Source of the DNA: Ostrinia nubilalis
Lineage: Eukaryota > Arthropoda > Insecta > Lepidoptera > Crambidae
Length of the DNA: 64,000 bases
NCBI RefSeq assembly: GCF_963855985.1
Contig: NC_087091.1
Location: 17,056,154 to 17,120,153, forward strand
Reading direction: 5' to 3'
The translations under genes and the position numbers were made by a program. Each line of letters begins with the position of its first letter. The first letter of the stretch is position 1. The notes under the pieces are model-generated. The model ran no database searches. It was not told the origin of the DNA and saw only the letters and a program-made list of their open reading frames with translations. Of this stretch, positions 9,833 to 21,790 are shown piece by piece.

Positions 9833-12325
9833 ATACCTGCCTACACTACATCTATCGTTTTTTATGTTTGTTTATGTAGGTATAATATGTATTGTATTTC
9901 TTTCTTATTGATACTTGACTATTATTAATAAGAAAATGTATTTGAAAATTTGACATTTAATGAACATTATAAATAAATTTCTTATTCTTATTCTTATCCA
10001 AGTAAGCTACATGCTTGTATTAGGAGCAACTTTATTACAATAGTCCAGTCGGGAACTTCTAGCTACGGGACTAGCGCTCCTTGAAATTCTGACACCGACA
10101 TGTATTCATTAAAGTATTCATGTAATAAACAATTTGAATTTGAAATCGTGCACCATTGGGCTATTGCCACCTCAAAATTAAACACATTATCCCCTTTATT
10201 ACAATTTATTGTGCAGTCGGGTAAAAATTATACATTTATGACGTCACCCGCTCATGCCTTACGTCGCATCCACGAGAGTCGCCATAACAAAGCCTTTGAA
10301 CACTAAAAATAAAATGAATTCCAATACAATAATATTTAAGCATTGTTTCACGCAGCTTCGATTGCTCCGCAAATAATGCAAGGACGTTTTAATCACTGTA
10401 GACTTAGGTTTTGTTTAGGCATAAGTTTGATGGCAGTTTTGAAATGCTTTAATGTAACGACTATTTTAACAGAGTGTGTTGATTTGAATGATGAAGTACC
10501 TCATGAGAATATCGGGCAGTAGTTCAATGAAAACGCCCAATTTTTTACTTTTTGGCGCTCCTTGGGAGGCTTAGGTAAAGCTGCATCTAGCTACTGGTTG
10601 ATGACATTTAAATACTTTTTTCTTGATTAATACAACTTAATACAAGATCTCCTGCCAAACGGAAAAATACTGTAATTTTTTTATCGTAGGTCCAATAATG
10701 TAGCAATATCTTGCTGGACGGGGTATAAACTATACTAGTATAGATCCAGAGTTCGGCTCAAAACTGATCATTTCAGATCTCTATCTAGACATTGTATTTG
10801 TTTGAGGAGGTACGTGCCTACGTCAGTCATTCATTGCATTCGATTTTTTTATTTATTTTATGAATAACTTTTTTTTATATCAGCTTTTCATCATAAATTC
10901 CTCATTCAATATCAAATTATAAAGTGCATCAAAAACAATATATGAACCGTACACAATTAGCTCCACCGTCAGTATTAATGAAATATACTTTCATCATCCT
11001 CGCATGAATAGAATGAAGGGTTAATATGATAGCCATTAAAACCGCAGAGGACCAACTGCCAAAACGATTTCGATATGTCGACTCTATCTGACTCTGTCTC
11101 ACATATCACAATTATGTTGTGAGTGAGAGAAACGGATATAGTTTAACAAAACTTGTGTAAATGTAAAACATATTTATTGTATTGCATCGAATACATCCTT
11201 CCCATTTGCTCATGAAGGACTTTAAAGCTGTGAGAGAGAGTGCAATAGAGTCGAATGTCAAAATCGTTTTGGAATAGAACCCCAGTAGCCGCAGGGTTTA
11301 CCGTGTTGAAATGAATTTGCATTCGTGTAATCAACTGCCGAAAGTGATAAATAAAAAATATTAATGACTAGCATTTGCCAGCGGCTCCGATTGCTTTTAT
11401 TGAGGATTGGCACACAAATGCTTTATGAAGGATCTCTTGAGAAATTAAGAATGATGGTGGTAATTAATATGACACTCAAGAATAAGCTTTGATCCTTACA
11501 AAGGATGGTTTGGGATTGGATTCCTCCTTACCATATAAAAGAGCCACCATGGGCGTCTGAAAATTTAACCTTTTTACACGTAAGATGATGTACAAGGCAG
11601 ACCTAATACCGGAAGGCATTATCTACCAGTTAACTAAAGCAGATAAAGAAATGGTAAAAAACTCAGAACAGTATACATACCTACTTAAAATAAATATTAT
11701 AAAGTACATAATGTCTTAATGAGTAAAGGCATAAAAAATTCGCCGCTGCATAAAACGAGTAGCTTATTAGTAGGTGCTGGTCGATTATACAATGATTTAT
11801 GTACGCTATGAAGTTTTTATACGTTATAAAACAGGTTATCGTGTTATGCTGAAAATTTATGTTTTTCCATATATTTTTGTAGAAAATTTTAGCCATACGC
11901 TGTTATGATAAAATCAGTTTACGCTAAATATTTTTGCTGGAAAATTGAGCGAACACCGAACCGGCACTAGCCGTCAAATACTCAAACTGGCTTTTCTAAC
12001 TGGAATATTTTAACATTTGCCCAACCGAAATTACTTTCACACACAAACGACGAAAATTATCGTCTTTATTTTTAACAAACACGCAAACGTGAAACTATTT
12101 GCTTTAGGGTCAGCGTATACGGACATCTTTTGTATAAGCTGCTCCGCGACGGCTTATACTTTTATTAAATTGAGTAATTAGCAAGTTACCAAAACAAACG
12201 CCTATTAAATCTAAAGTTTGGGCAATGAATTCAAACATGCAGACTTTATTTAAGAACAAGTTAAAATCGTGTTATGTATTTCCCCACTTGTGACAAGCCA
12301 GTGGTCATAACACAACAAAATAGCC
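9833..12325. other. Anonymous AT-rich sequence
   Basis: Only short frames without recognisable similarity. A poly-T/A-rich stretch lies at 10845-10880. No RNA gene seen. Confidence 0.35.
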
Positions 12326-12440
12326 TAAGGTGGGTTGCACCTTCTCACTTTAACTTTAACAAACGTCAAAAATATGTCAAACTCAAATATACAAAAAGCA
12401 CCGGTTATCGTTATAGTTACGGTCAAAGTTAGATGGTCGA
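12326..12440. mobile_element. MITE family A copy
   Basis: Starts AAGGTGGGTTGCACC and contains AACAAACGTCAAAAATATGT and GCACCGGTTATCGTTA. The right terminus is degraded (GATGGTCGATTCATCC instead of GGTGGTGCAACTCAGCC). Confidence 0.65.
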
Positions 12441-13087
12441 TTCATCCGAAGAAATTTTGTTCGTAGTACTAATTTAAGAGCTTTATTTATACACAAACGA
12501 ACAATGATGATGAACGAATAATGATTAACGACCATTGATCATGATAATAAAATTTTTGTAGAATGAAAAACGATTTTATTGACTTTTATGACAATCTTAA
12601 ATACTGTGGCACTGTCTCACAAAGCAGTGATGACGTAATCTTCATATCTCAGAATCCACGTGTGCGTGCCGCCTTACGCTTTCTTCTGTTTTATGAATTT
12701 GCACAGAAAATAACATTATTTACTCGATAAATACTGAGAATGGGAACTTGAACGGCCAATTTACAAAATCCACTTTTCTGTTGTTGACAAGTAATTTCCA
12801 TCAAAGGTAGGCTTTTACGCTACAGCGAATTTAGCAAACGGTTCCATTTAGCCTTTTAATGTGTAATTGGAATTAATAGAAACAAAGATTTCACTTAACT
12901 GGCAGCTTAGTTAAAAAGTAGGTGCCTAAGCTGGAAGGAACTGATTATGAACGTTTGTAATTATTTAACGTTACTTTTTTAAATAAAAGTTAAGTGAAAT
13001 AAATAATTCTTGGAACAAAATTTTCTTGAAGCTTTTCGCGTTCAAAGTCGTTCAGATTAATTTTATGATTGTGGAAAGTTCTCGAGT

Positions 13088-13250
13088 GGGCAGGCCTCCT
13101 ACTAGGTAGACCGACGATCTGGTGAAGGTCGCGGGGAGAGCATGGATGCGGGCGCCGGGCAGCGCAGGACCGTTCATTGTGGAAAACCTTGGAGGAGGCC
13201 TTTGTCCAGCAGTGGACGTCATTCGGCTGAAACGAACGAACGAACGATAG
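13088..13250 (+). mobile_element. RTE-like LINE 3' end fragment
   Basis: Encodes G-R-P-P-T-R-stop-T-D-D-L-V-K-V-A-G, then W-M-R and the terminal block, ending with an AACGAACGAACGA tail. The tryptophan codon of the usual R-W-T-D-D motif has become TAG, and there is a frame disruption in the GCGCCGGGCAGCGCAG stretch. It is an inactive 5'-truncated copy in the same subfamily as 433-559 and 29414-29741. Confidence 0.65.
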
Positions 13251-13268
13251 TGTAAACTATTAATTTTA

Positions 13269-13495
13269 CTAGCTTACCGCCCGTGGCTTCGCCCGCGTGG
13301 AATTTTGTCTGTCACAGAAAAACTTTATCGCGCGCGTCCCTGTTTCAAAAACCGGGATAAAAACTATCCTATGTCCGTTCCCGGAATTCAAACTATCTCT
13401 ATGCCAAATTTCATCAAAATTAGTTCAGTGGTTTAGGCGTGAAAGCGTAACAGACAGACAGACAGACAGAGTTACTTTCGCATTTATAATATTAA
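13269..13495 (-). mobile_element. Non-autonomous Helitron-like element
   Basis: Plus strand begins CTAGCTTACCGCCCGTGGC and runs through TTTCAAAAACCGGGATAAAA and a GACA repeat to TTTCGCATTTATAATATTA. Its reverse complement therefore has the Helitron-like 5' AATATTATAAATGCGAAA and 3' hairpin-CTAG. Same subfamily as 28761-28984 and 56401-56629. It runs directly into a TA microsatellite at its 5' terminus. Confidence 0.55.
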
Positions 13496-13508
13496 TATAT
13501 ATATATAA

Positions 13509-13577
<69 letters not shown>
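13490..13577. repeat. (TA)n microsatellite
   Basis: About 85 bp of nearly uninterrupted TA/AT dinucleotides. It is sandwiched between a minus-strand Helitron end and a plus-strand Helitron 5' end, so it probably grew from the AT-rich 5' terminus of the elements. Cruciform-prone and probably length-polymorphic. Confidence 0.9.
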
Positions 13578-13579
<2 letters not shown>

Positions 13580-13616
13580 GGGATGACTTGCAGTTGACAC
13601 CCGTTATGTTTCCCTA

Positions 13617-13705
13617 GTAATATTAATATGAAATGCGAAAGTAACTCTCTCTCTCTCTCTCTATTAGTCCCAGGGAAAAATATTATATGATAGTTTTTAT
13701 GCCAA
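13617..13705 (+). mobile_element. Partial Helitron-like 5' end, inverted relative to neighbour
   Basis: TAATATTAATATGAAATGCGAAAGTAACTC is followed by a (CT)n run. The text then resembles the internal CCCGGGAAAGG...GGATAGTTTTTA segment of the Helitron at 56401. The middle is deleted and the CTAG end is absent. Confidence 0.45.
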
Positions 13706-15700
13706 TTTTTGCCCCTCTTGATAATAATTATGGTCACCAATAATATCAAGCATAATCGAAGTTGAACATTCACACTTGCAACATTCAATTACCCACAGAT
13801 GGACATTAGGACACGTCAGAAACATGTAAAAATAATAAAAAAGTATAAACCAACAATCACAGCAGCCGTTTACGATCCATTTATAGCAATCGCATTCCGC
13901 AAGAATGCATTTCCATGGCAAACGCACCATTTGGACGGCAGTTAACTCGCTTACATGCAAGGCTTACAGTCGCGAACTATCTGTGGGTCAGGAGGCAATA
14001 AAAGTGGGCAAATAATTATTATTCGAGGCACTAACATTTGCATAAGGATCGCCGGTAGAAATAGTGATGGGGAGGCTTCGAATAATCCAACGTATCGATA
14101 CTTAGTAATACTATTATGAAAACAAATACAGCTTACCTGACGATAGAAACACAAATATTTGTTGTTTGTGTTCTTGAAATAGAATAGAAATCTTGAAATT
14201 GAAATAGAATATAAAATAAAAAAATATGAATATGAAGTCGGTTACAAATTGCACCACCTTTTTATCACACCAAACAAAAGCGAAACAAAGTGATAATATG
14301 AATTGATAACCAACACACTCGTAAAATTTATACATATGACCATTCTACACAATTAGCGCCAAAATTAAATAGAATTTTAGGTTAAAAAAGCTCCTCACGC
14401 CAAAAATGAGTGCTTTTAGCAGGGAGTAACCATAACCGATATTATGTAGATAAATCATTTTATTACCACAACAACGCCAACATGTTATATTTTGCAAACG
14501 ATGACTAAGAAATTTTACTATGAAGCTTTTAGCATATTATTACAGTATCGATAGTCAGTTTCCGACAACACTAACACGGTTTGCTAGTGAAAACACGCGA
14601 CGCGGAAAGGCGAAGCAACAATTTCTGTGTAAGGAAGTACATTAATGTTTTCGGCCGCTTCCATGTCTGTCTTATCGGACAGAAACCGCAATGTATGGGC
14701 TACAAGGACGTTCGATTGCTGCAGTGTATCGAACGGAGCAGGGTTGTCTCAACCAATAAGCCAAAAAAAGTTGGCAAGCAAATTGTGGTTATGTTTGGTC
14801 AAATGTTTCCACAAATGAAGATGTAGAGTTGAGTGTTTAATGTCTTTTATTCGTTGCTTGAAGCATTGATAATGGGCACTTCATGAATTATGAAGTATTT
14901 AATAAGCCTACATTAAGTGTAGTGTCCACTTAAACAGCCTCTTTAAATATGTATGTAGTGTTTGAGTTTTGTTTGTTCTTTGTTTAACTCTCGACGGATA
15001 GTCAGCGGCAAAGTGCATGACTAATGAAATGCTCTACCAAAAATATTTTTTGTATGTCTTCTTTTCTGTTATGTTATGTACGATAATTTTAATTTCATTT
15101 ATCATATTACAATATTATCCGGATAATGTAAATGCGATCTGTGATGAGCAAAAGCACAGAAGATGCGTATTTACTACTATTCGTGACCTAAAACTGCGAA
15201 CTTCTTAGAATTTTAAACTTTTTTTTCTATAATTAACTTCAAAGCTACGCACGACTGTCGGAAAATCGTAAAAACATAGAAACTTACAGTTTTGTGGTAT
15301 TTCTTGTTAAGTATTTTATAGGGTTATCAACTCAAGTCTACTGCTTCTTTTTAGCACTCCATTCTCAGTATCAATTACTATAACTCGCAGCCCTACATCC
15401 GCATTACGCTATCAACGCATACGCGCTCAGGCGCACGCGCTAATCGCCGCATCACTTCGGTTGATACCGATAATAATATAAGCCTTATAGCAATCGCTAT
15501 AGAGCCAAATCCGTGGGGCCAAATTGTGCGTTGAGTTGCACAGCTGTTTAATTAAAAGTATATACATAGTTATATTGGATAATTAAGGTAAGGAGTCAGC
15601 AGTAACGCTTTAGATTATTTACTTAATTACTTATCTGTTCATCACGAGAGAATTTCGTGAATTTTCAAATTGGGAACAAATCAATAAACTTACAGAAAAA
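13706..15700. other. Mostly anonymous sequence with one small membrane-type ORF
   Basis: At 15017-15208 an ATG opens 63 codons with a strongly hydrophobic stretch (residues about 12-33), as in a single-pass membrane segment. It has no recognisable family and AT-rich DNA often encodes hydrophobic runs, so I do not call it a gene. Nothing else recognisable is seen here. Confidence 0.3.
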
Positions 15701-15705
15701 TAAGT

Positions 15706-15786
15706 TTTCGTTCGTTCCAGTCAAATGACGTCCACTGCTGGACAAAGGCCTCCCCAAGGATTTCCACAATGAACGGTCTTGCGCCG
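15706..15786 (-). mobile_element. RTE-like LINE 3' end fragment
   Basis: TTCGTTCGTT tail complement, then ATGACGTCCACTGCTGGACA and CAAAGGCCTCCCCAAGGAT. This is the reverse of the LINE terminal V-Q-Q-W-T-S-F block. Only about 80 bp remain. Confidence 0.6.
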
Positions 15787-16270
15787 AACAACAGAAAAAT
15801 ATTTCAAACACATTATTTTGGATGGGGTTTGACCCGTTTATGTTGAAAGACATTCAAATATTTAAACTCATCTTAACAAGATAGTTTCAGGAGTACCATT
15901 TCCCTAAAATATTTTGAGTTGTTCTTGGAACATCCAGGGAAATATTTCCCCATTCAGACATCCCACCGACTGTATAGGGTTTCTCCACATGAGACAAATT
16001 AACGAGTCGATAAGATCTCAGTCGCTATAAAAGTTGGCATTACGCCCTTGGATTAGACCAAATTTGCTGCTCTGCCAAAGCAAGATACCATCGCATTGGG
16101 GTGATATATTTTTGATGGGTGCACGACGGCGGATTACAAAAATGGGGTGGTACGAGATAACGATTTGCATTGTATTTGCGGATTAAACATGAATCGGAGT
16201 AAAATAAATACGATTTAGAATTACTATTGGAAATCTCAGTAATTTAAATAAAAATACTGGACTAAATCCA

Positions 16271-16360
16271 CCTCCTGTTCCTGCCGCTCGCAACTCTGTA
16301 TAGCCAGGACTTAAAGCTTAACTGCCCATAAACTCAACCAATGAAGGTTAAGTCAACCTA
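16271..16360. mobile_element. MITE family B internal fragment
   Basis: Contains GTATAGCCAGGACTTAAAGC and AACTCAACCAATGAAGGTTA, matching the internal part of the larger element at 62612-62876 (about 62641-62730). The termini of that element are not present here. Confidence 0.5.
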
Positions 16361-17935
16361 CATCATAAAATGACAAATTCGAAGTAAAAAATTGACACAC
16401 CACGCAGTTCCGATAATTTGTTGATACTACCAAGAAGTGGCACGAAAATTAAAATGTCCCATCCTATTATTTATTCCGATTTATTCTTCCGAATATCAAA
16501 TAACCACTGTCTCTCCAACCCCACTTCAAAGAGGACAAAGTTCGTCCGATTATGTAGGTTGTTTTGTTTCCGCATTACTCCACAATTCCACATATCCAGG
16601 GATTGATTCGGAGATCGCGCATGCATTATACATGCGACCTTTCGATCACGATAAGGGCGCAAAAGGTAGGGTTTGCATACCTACCTAGAGATTGCGTCCA
16701 GTGAAAAAAGCAATATCCATGTTTTTGGTACTTTGCTGAGGTAGCAGATCGCTTGGACACAAACCGTCGTTCCTTCATTTGGGAAAATAATCAGATAGAT
16801 GCACGGAATAGAAATCAAGTGTTTTTTACTTTGTGGGCCAATTTTTCAGTCCTGTCTTCTTACTTCTTAGTAAATGAGTAGAAAAGAGGATTAAAGAGGT
16901 CGCGGAAGGTGGAAGGTTAGATACATAAAAAAATATTCTACTAAAGAAATCTGCTGATACAATAATGGGACAAGTGCCACATGATATGGACTACTATGGT
17001 GTCTTTATCATTTGCATTAAAAGCACATAAAAAATTTTGTCTTAGAATTTTCTTGCTTAAAGATCCTGCCTGACATGCCTTGAGAAGTCTTTTGCCTACT
17101 AAGTAAAAACAGCGCGGCAAAACCGGCAAAGCCCACCGGCGTTTTACCATTTTTATGGTCAAGCCTAGATTGCATTTGCGATACTGCGTTTGATTTCACT
17201 TTAACCGCTCTCTGATAATGGGTTAATATTTTTATGTTAGTATTGGAATATGAATTTATGATTATTGACTCAGTATCAAGCAGGTTATCATCACTAGAGG
17301 TATTTATTAAAATGGCTAGAGACTTAGCGGGAGTGTTAATAGAAACGATGTAAAATTTTCAATTTGCTTTGAGCATTTATTCTAGATAGCTATCTTTCTT
17401 TCTATCTACGTAATTCCGTAGAAAACTCTACCTTTTAACACAACCAAACTCGTGTTTCATAATTTTGTCTCTCCCCAAATTCTCTCGAATTAAGTGAGTT
17501 CCGACTAAAATCAATTTGTAAATGGAAGTTTGTAGTGAAACCATTTTGTAAATGGTTTAGATCATTTGAAAGATAAACTAATTTAAATCATAAGGAATCT
17601 ACAACGTTTGAACTACGGTAGATATTAAAGGATAGCCGTATTTGGGAATGCCAAACAATTTTAGGATTTAATTTAAATAAAATTTCCATTAGAATAAGTA
17701 TGCTTTAAGTCAGAACAGCCTACGTTGAAAGATAATATTATTTTACTTAGTATTGCTGTAATTGCTGCCTCTGTAAGCGTAATAAGAATCTGAACCTTTT
17801 CTAATAGTTATATTTTATGAAAAGGAATTATTTTACTGCTGTGTTCCAATTTTCTAAATTAAAAGGGTTATTTCGACTTCTGCTTATGTTAATCATATAC
17901 CTATACATATGTATTAACCAGAATCAGAATCTATC
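16361..17935. other. Anonymous sequence
   Basis: The stretch 16418-16690 is open in two plus-strand frames and one minus-strand frame. This reflects a local lack of stops rather than a recognisable protein. No RNA gene or named repeat seen. Confidence 0.3.
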
Positions 17936-18034
17936 ATACTGCTGGACCAAGGCCTCCCCCAAAGTTTTCCATAACGACCGGTTCTGTGCATCTAGGTTCT
18001 TCCCGCAACCTTCACCAGATCGTCGGTCCACTAT
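17936..18034 (-). mobile_element. RTE-like LINE 3' end fragment
   Basis: ACTGCTGGACCAAGGCCTCC through CACCAGATCGTCGGTCCAC is the reverse of the LINE W-T-D-D-L to V-Q-Q-W segment. No tail retained. Confidence 0.6.
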
Positions 18035-19880
18035 CAGAATCTTTATTTCCGTAAAAAAACAGTTGGTAGTTATATGAAGATGTTAAGAGTGTACATAATA
18101 ACTTAGCATCATTGCGGCGTAAATATTTTTGTTACTTAATACTAAAACACAGAATAAGGTTCCACGTGACACCAAAAAGGCAAACAAAGTTGGTTTACAA
18201 ACACTAATCTCTTACAATGGCGTGTTTTCAAACGGCCACGATGTTGTGACTGCGGCTTTAATACCACGTTTCAATGACTTCTTCCTATTGGTGTTGATTG
18301 AATTTGATTTGATTTATGATCGCCGAGACGTGACAGCGTTTGATGCTTGGTTAGGCTGAGTAGATGTTGATAACAGAACGATTAGGATTTATACAGTAGC
18401 CGCTACAGTAGTAAGTAGTAGTAAATATTTTTGTTGATAATTTGAACGTATTACAACATACATTTTATGTACAGTAGGTAAGTATTTAGCATGAAAAAAA
18501 GACTGTTTTGATATTTCAAACACGAAAAAACCACGATTCATTTATTTGTTTTCCCACTTCAAAAATTTAGATTTAGATTTTTATAGAAAGCCGATCTCTT
18601 ACTAGTTAATTAACTCATAAGCTCGTTTACCCCTTCATAAAATACTAATTTAATTTATTATTACAATGTTCATTTAAGAACATTAAGAACATTCTACATT
18701 TAAGAACCCATGATATAACATTTACAAAGACCGAGACGCTATGTAAAGTTGAACTTATTGTTTAAAGACTTTTGTCAAATTCATCAATACGCGCATCACA
18801 CGTGTAGAATCTAGAATATTCATTACTAAATTAAAGATCTACTTTCTCTATTACTTAATTAAATAAATTCAAAGCTAGCAACAGTGCCGTAACTTTGTAA
18901 AGATCGTTAAACGCTCCAAATAAGCCAACCGGACAAAAAGATCCCTGGACCGAATAGAACTGGTTTCCGAACTGTTGGATCCGAAGGTAAAATTACGAGA
19001 AGGTTCCATAGGTAAGCTTTTACTCCCTATTCCGAGGGGACAAAGCTCAAAATGGGATAGAACGATAGTGCGGGAATTAGTGGTAATCTAATGCCTTACT
19101 AAGCTGCGAATACTATTTTAGATATTCGTATTTCAGTTCCTAAACTTAATTTCATTAAAAAAAAGCGAAACAAAAATGTATGACCATGATTTTGTGTTAC
19201 ATAATGTACGGTATGAATAAAAATAACCGTCAATTGATTGAAGCGTGGACAAAAGCATGACAAAAATAAAGTGTCAAAAGTCATGTTAAGAACAAAACCT
19301 AAGACAAAATTAAGAATACGCACTGCGGAGAAAACTTGAATGCTACATAAATGTTAATGAGTCTACTATATTTTATCCAATAGGAGTATAGGTACCTACT
19401 TATCTATGTAAGTAAATACAGGTTCTGAAAGACAAACAGAGCGACACGAACCAAAATTATTAAAGCTCGAAGGGTTTGGTCAAAACCGCATAACTAGTCG
19501 CAAGATGGCTTCCTGATTGCTACTGTCGGAACCATCATTATTTTGCCTAGTTTACAGTCTGGATTGTATTCATTTTGACAATGTTGCATTAAAATTTAGT
19601 AGTTTGTTAGATGTTGCATTTTGAGTAAATAGATGGTTTATAGATTTGCTACCATTATTATAAATCTAAATTGCCATTATTTTTGAAAAAAAAAAAAAAC
19701 TTTGTAAAAAAAAAACTCCGTGTAGTAAGCAAATTAAGATTACGTTAATGATGTATGTAATACTTATTTTATTTTTAATATTTAAGGGTTTTTTTTTAAT
19801 CTAAATCTAAATCTATCATAAATTAATAATGATAACCTTATTCTAATAAGTTGTTTTATAAAATCTCGAGTTGATGTTAT
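18035..19880. other. Anonymous AT-rich sequence
   Basis: Contains A-runs near 19687-19715 and T-runs near 19788. No gene recognised. Confidence 0.35.
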
Positions 19881-19988
19881 AGTTACTTCTTAATGTCAAT
19901 AGATGGCGCTGAACAAGCGCTCGTATGAAAGCCCCGCCAAAAGTATGCAGACCTGAATCGCGCTATCAAAGTTTTTGATCCCGTTTAG

Positions 19989-19997
19989 TATATATAG
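19989..19997 (+). promoter_or_regulatory. U6 TATA box
   Basis: TATATATAG lies about 22-30 bp upstream of the U6 5' end. In insect U6 genes a TATA box at about this spacing, with an upstream proximal sequence element, directs RNA polymerase III. I could not identify the upstream element with confidence. Confidence 0.6.
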
Positions 19998-20018
19998 AAA
20001 AATTTTACCATGTCAAGT

Positions 20019-20035
20019 GTACTTGCTTCGGCAGT

Positions 20036-20075
<40 letters not shown>

Positions 20076-20125
20076 GGCCCCTGCGCAAGGATGACACGCA
20101 AAATCGTGAAGCGTTCCACATTTTT
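20019..20125 (+). ncRNA. U6: U6 spliceosomal small nuclear RNA
   Basis: U6 pairs with the 5' splice site and with U4/U2 and forms the catalytic core of the spliceosome. All conserved blocks are present: the 5' stem-loop (GTACTTGCTTCGGCAGTAC), the ATACTAAAATTGGAACGATA region, the ACAGAGA box at about 20060-20066, AGC-containing catalytic triad sequence (GATTAGCATGG), the intramolecular stem-loop and the 3' GCGTTCCACA. A run of six T at 20121-20126 ends transcription. The length (about 107 nt) is normal. Relative to the Drosophila sequence as I recall it, only the 5' stem differs, and the change is compensatory. Intact sequence plus a spaced TATA box suggests a functional Pol III gene rather than a retroposed pseudogene. 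Confidence 0.93.
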
Positions 20126-20126
20126 T

Positions 20127-20789
20127 GGACAATTTGGATAAATGTTTGTAGTGCGGACTGCGGAATAGAAATAAATATTTACGAGTATACATTTTATAAG
20201 TCATTCTTTTTGATGAGGATTCATAGCTTTTATTACTGTGCAATGTAGATGAAGGTAAATATTTTTAAGAATGAAAGAAACTACAGTTTAATTACGCAGC
20301 GTTATGGACTTAGCTCTAAAATAATTGTTGTGGATAGAAAAAATACAATTTATAAAACAAATCTGTCCAATTAACAAATTGTTTTGTAAAATTAACTAAT
20401 AGTATGTTAAAAAAAAAGAGTAAAGGTACACAGTACTACAGTTATTCGTAGTTTCCATGTATTTTATCTCATGACATAGCCTGACCCCATAGATCCCACC
20501 ATTTAAACTCTTCAGGGAGGTGCCCAATCAACCAATTACAAAACAGAGGATTTGGCCCATTAGCTCATTGGAGGAAATTAACAATTGCTTGAACTCTAAA
20601 TAACTCGTCAAGTTAATTCCTTGTGTCAGTTATCGTTTGTACAGTTTGTTGACTTGTCACGACAGTAAATGGTCCAATTTTTAACTTTAACCGGCATAAT
20701 TGAGGTTCAAGTCATGCTGAATGTGCGATCAAGTCGATAGTTACAATGTCTTTTGAACTTTTAGATTTATATGACTGAGATGTAATGCT
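20127..20789. other. Anonymous AT-rich sequence downstream of U6
   Basis: No gene recognised between U6 and the MITE at 20790. Confidence 0.35.
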
Positions 20790-20889
20790 TTAACTTTAAC
20801 AATTATGTTAAAAATCTGTCTAAGTCCATACAAAAAACACAGGTTATTATTATAGTACGGTTAAAGTAAGTTGGTGCAACCCAGCCTTA
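20790..20889. mobile_element. MITE family A copy (diverged)
   Basis: Has GCTTTAACTTTAACAA, AAAAATCTGTC and the right terminus TTGGTGCAACCCAGCCTTA. The left terminus is lost. Confidence 0.5.
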
Positions 20890-20903
20890 GGTTTATAAGT
20901 TAA

Positions 20904-21094
20904 CTAGCTTTTGCCCGCGGTTTCACCCGCATGAAATTTCGTTTGTCACAGATCGTCATAAAAGCCTATATTGTTATTCTGGGTTATAAACAATAATACT
21001 GTAAAGTTTCAAAAAAATCCGTTCAGTAGTTTTTGCGTGAAAGAGTAACAAACATCCAGACATCCAAACTTTCGCATTTATAATATTAGTAGGA
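20904..21094 (-). mobile_element. Non-autonomous Helitron-like element
   Basis: Plus strand starts CTAGCTTTTGCCCGCGGTTT and ends TTTATAATATTAGTAGGA; the reverse complement thus has 5'-TC and 3' hairpin-CTAG. Shares TTCTGGGTTATAAACAATAA with 8359-8680. The BEL/Pao element was inserted about 16 bp past its end. Confidence 0.6.
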
Positions 21095-21113
21095 TGTTAT
21101 GCAGATACTTACC

Positions 21114-21422
21114 TGTTTGGACACCCACAGCGCCATCTACGCAACTCATCATGAGAACTGGCGGCCATATACCTTCTCCCTGCTACAATTTCTTCGCTCA
21201 ACGTCTTAACGCTCGAGACCAACAACCAATCAGGAACGTTCCTCGTCCGCGATCAATTTTGCGCACCAATCCGCGGGTGCTAGCATTGTATAATTTAAAA
21301 CAAACGAAAATTTACTATTACTATTGTCACTCTTCATTTCTATCCACGGGATTACACACCAATTCTGAAAATCAAGGAGTTTCTTTTCAAAAATCCTGCA
21401 GTGCCAAGGCTATTCTGGTACA
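21114..21422 (+). repeat. BEL/Pao 5' LTR
   Basis: 309 bp, TGT...ACA termini, identical by eye to 27204-27512. A TATAAT-like box at 21289-21294 and a TCACTC initiator-like site at 21327 could form the promoter, though their spacing (about 40 bp) is somewhat long. Confidence 0.92.
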
Positions 21423-21424
21423 TT

Positions 21425-21440
21425 TGGTCCTTCTCAGCCG
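21425..21440 (+). promoter_or_regulatory. BEL/Pao primer-binding site
   Basis: TGGTCCTTCTCAGCCG starts two bases after the LTR. Its first nine bases fit the complement of an insect tRNA-Tyr 3' end (from memory: tRNA ending GAAGGACCA), after which the match loosens. Position and the TGG start fit a minus-strand primer site; the tRNA identity is less sure. Confidence 0.6.
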
Positions 21441-21790
21441 AATACAACAAGCGAGCGACCTATCCGAGCTGCATATTCACCGGAAAACGCAAGATATCAC
21501 AATATCAACCGGCGAAGCTATCTTCAAGTCACGTCCACGTATTGGACACCAGGACTTCAGGAGATGCAAAATCGGTACGGCCAGCCATCCGCAATATCCA
21601 AAAACCCTTGGTTTTCACTTGTGTAATACTGTGCATTTGCTAATTTCAGTACTTACCTACCTACCTACGTACGCGCATCAAGTGTGTCGAGTGTTCAACA
21701 GCAGAGTGTCGTTGCTAATACCTGCTACTTTCGCAGATCACTACGAACACTAAAACTGTAAGTACTCCTGCTTTTCACTAACTTACCAAA

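Noticed and set aside
13297..13788. Frames of about 100 codons on both strands with poly I-Y
   Set aside because: They are translations of the TA microsatellite and Helitron sequence.
16418..16690. Three overlapping open frames
   Set aside because: None shows a known motif, one starts at GTG rather than ATG, and no splice sites frame them convincingly.
21151..21753. Long open frame across the BEL/Pao 5' LTR and leader, repeated partly from the 3' LTR at 27241-27630
   Set aside because: It lies mostly upstream of the likely transcription start within the LTR, resembles no protein, and its duplication simply reflects the LTR repeat.
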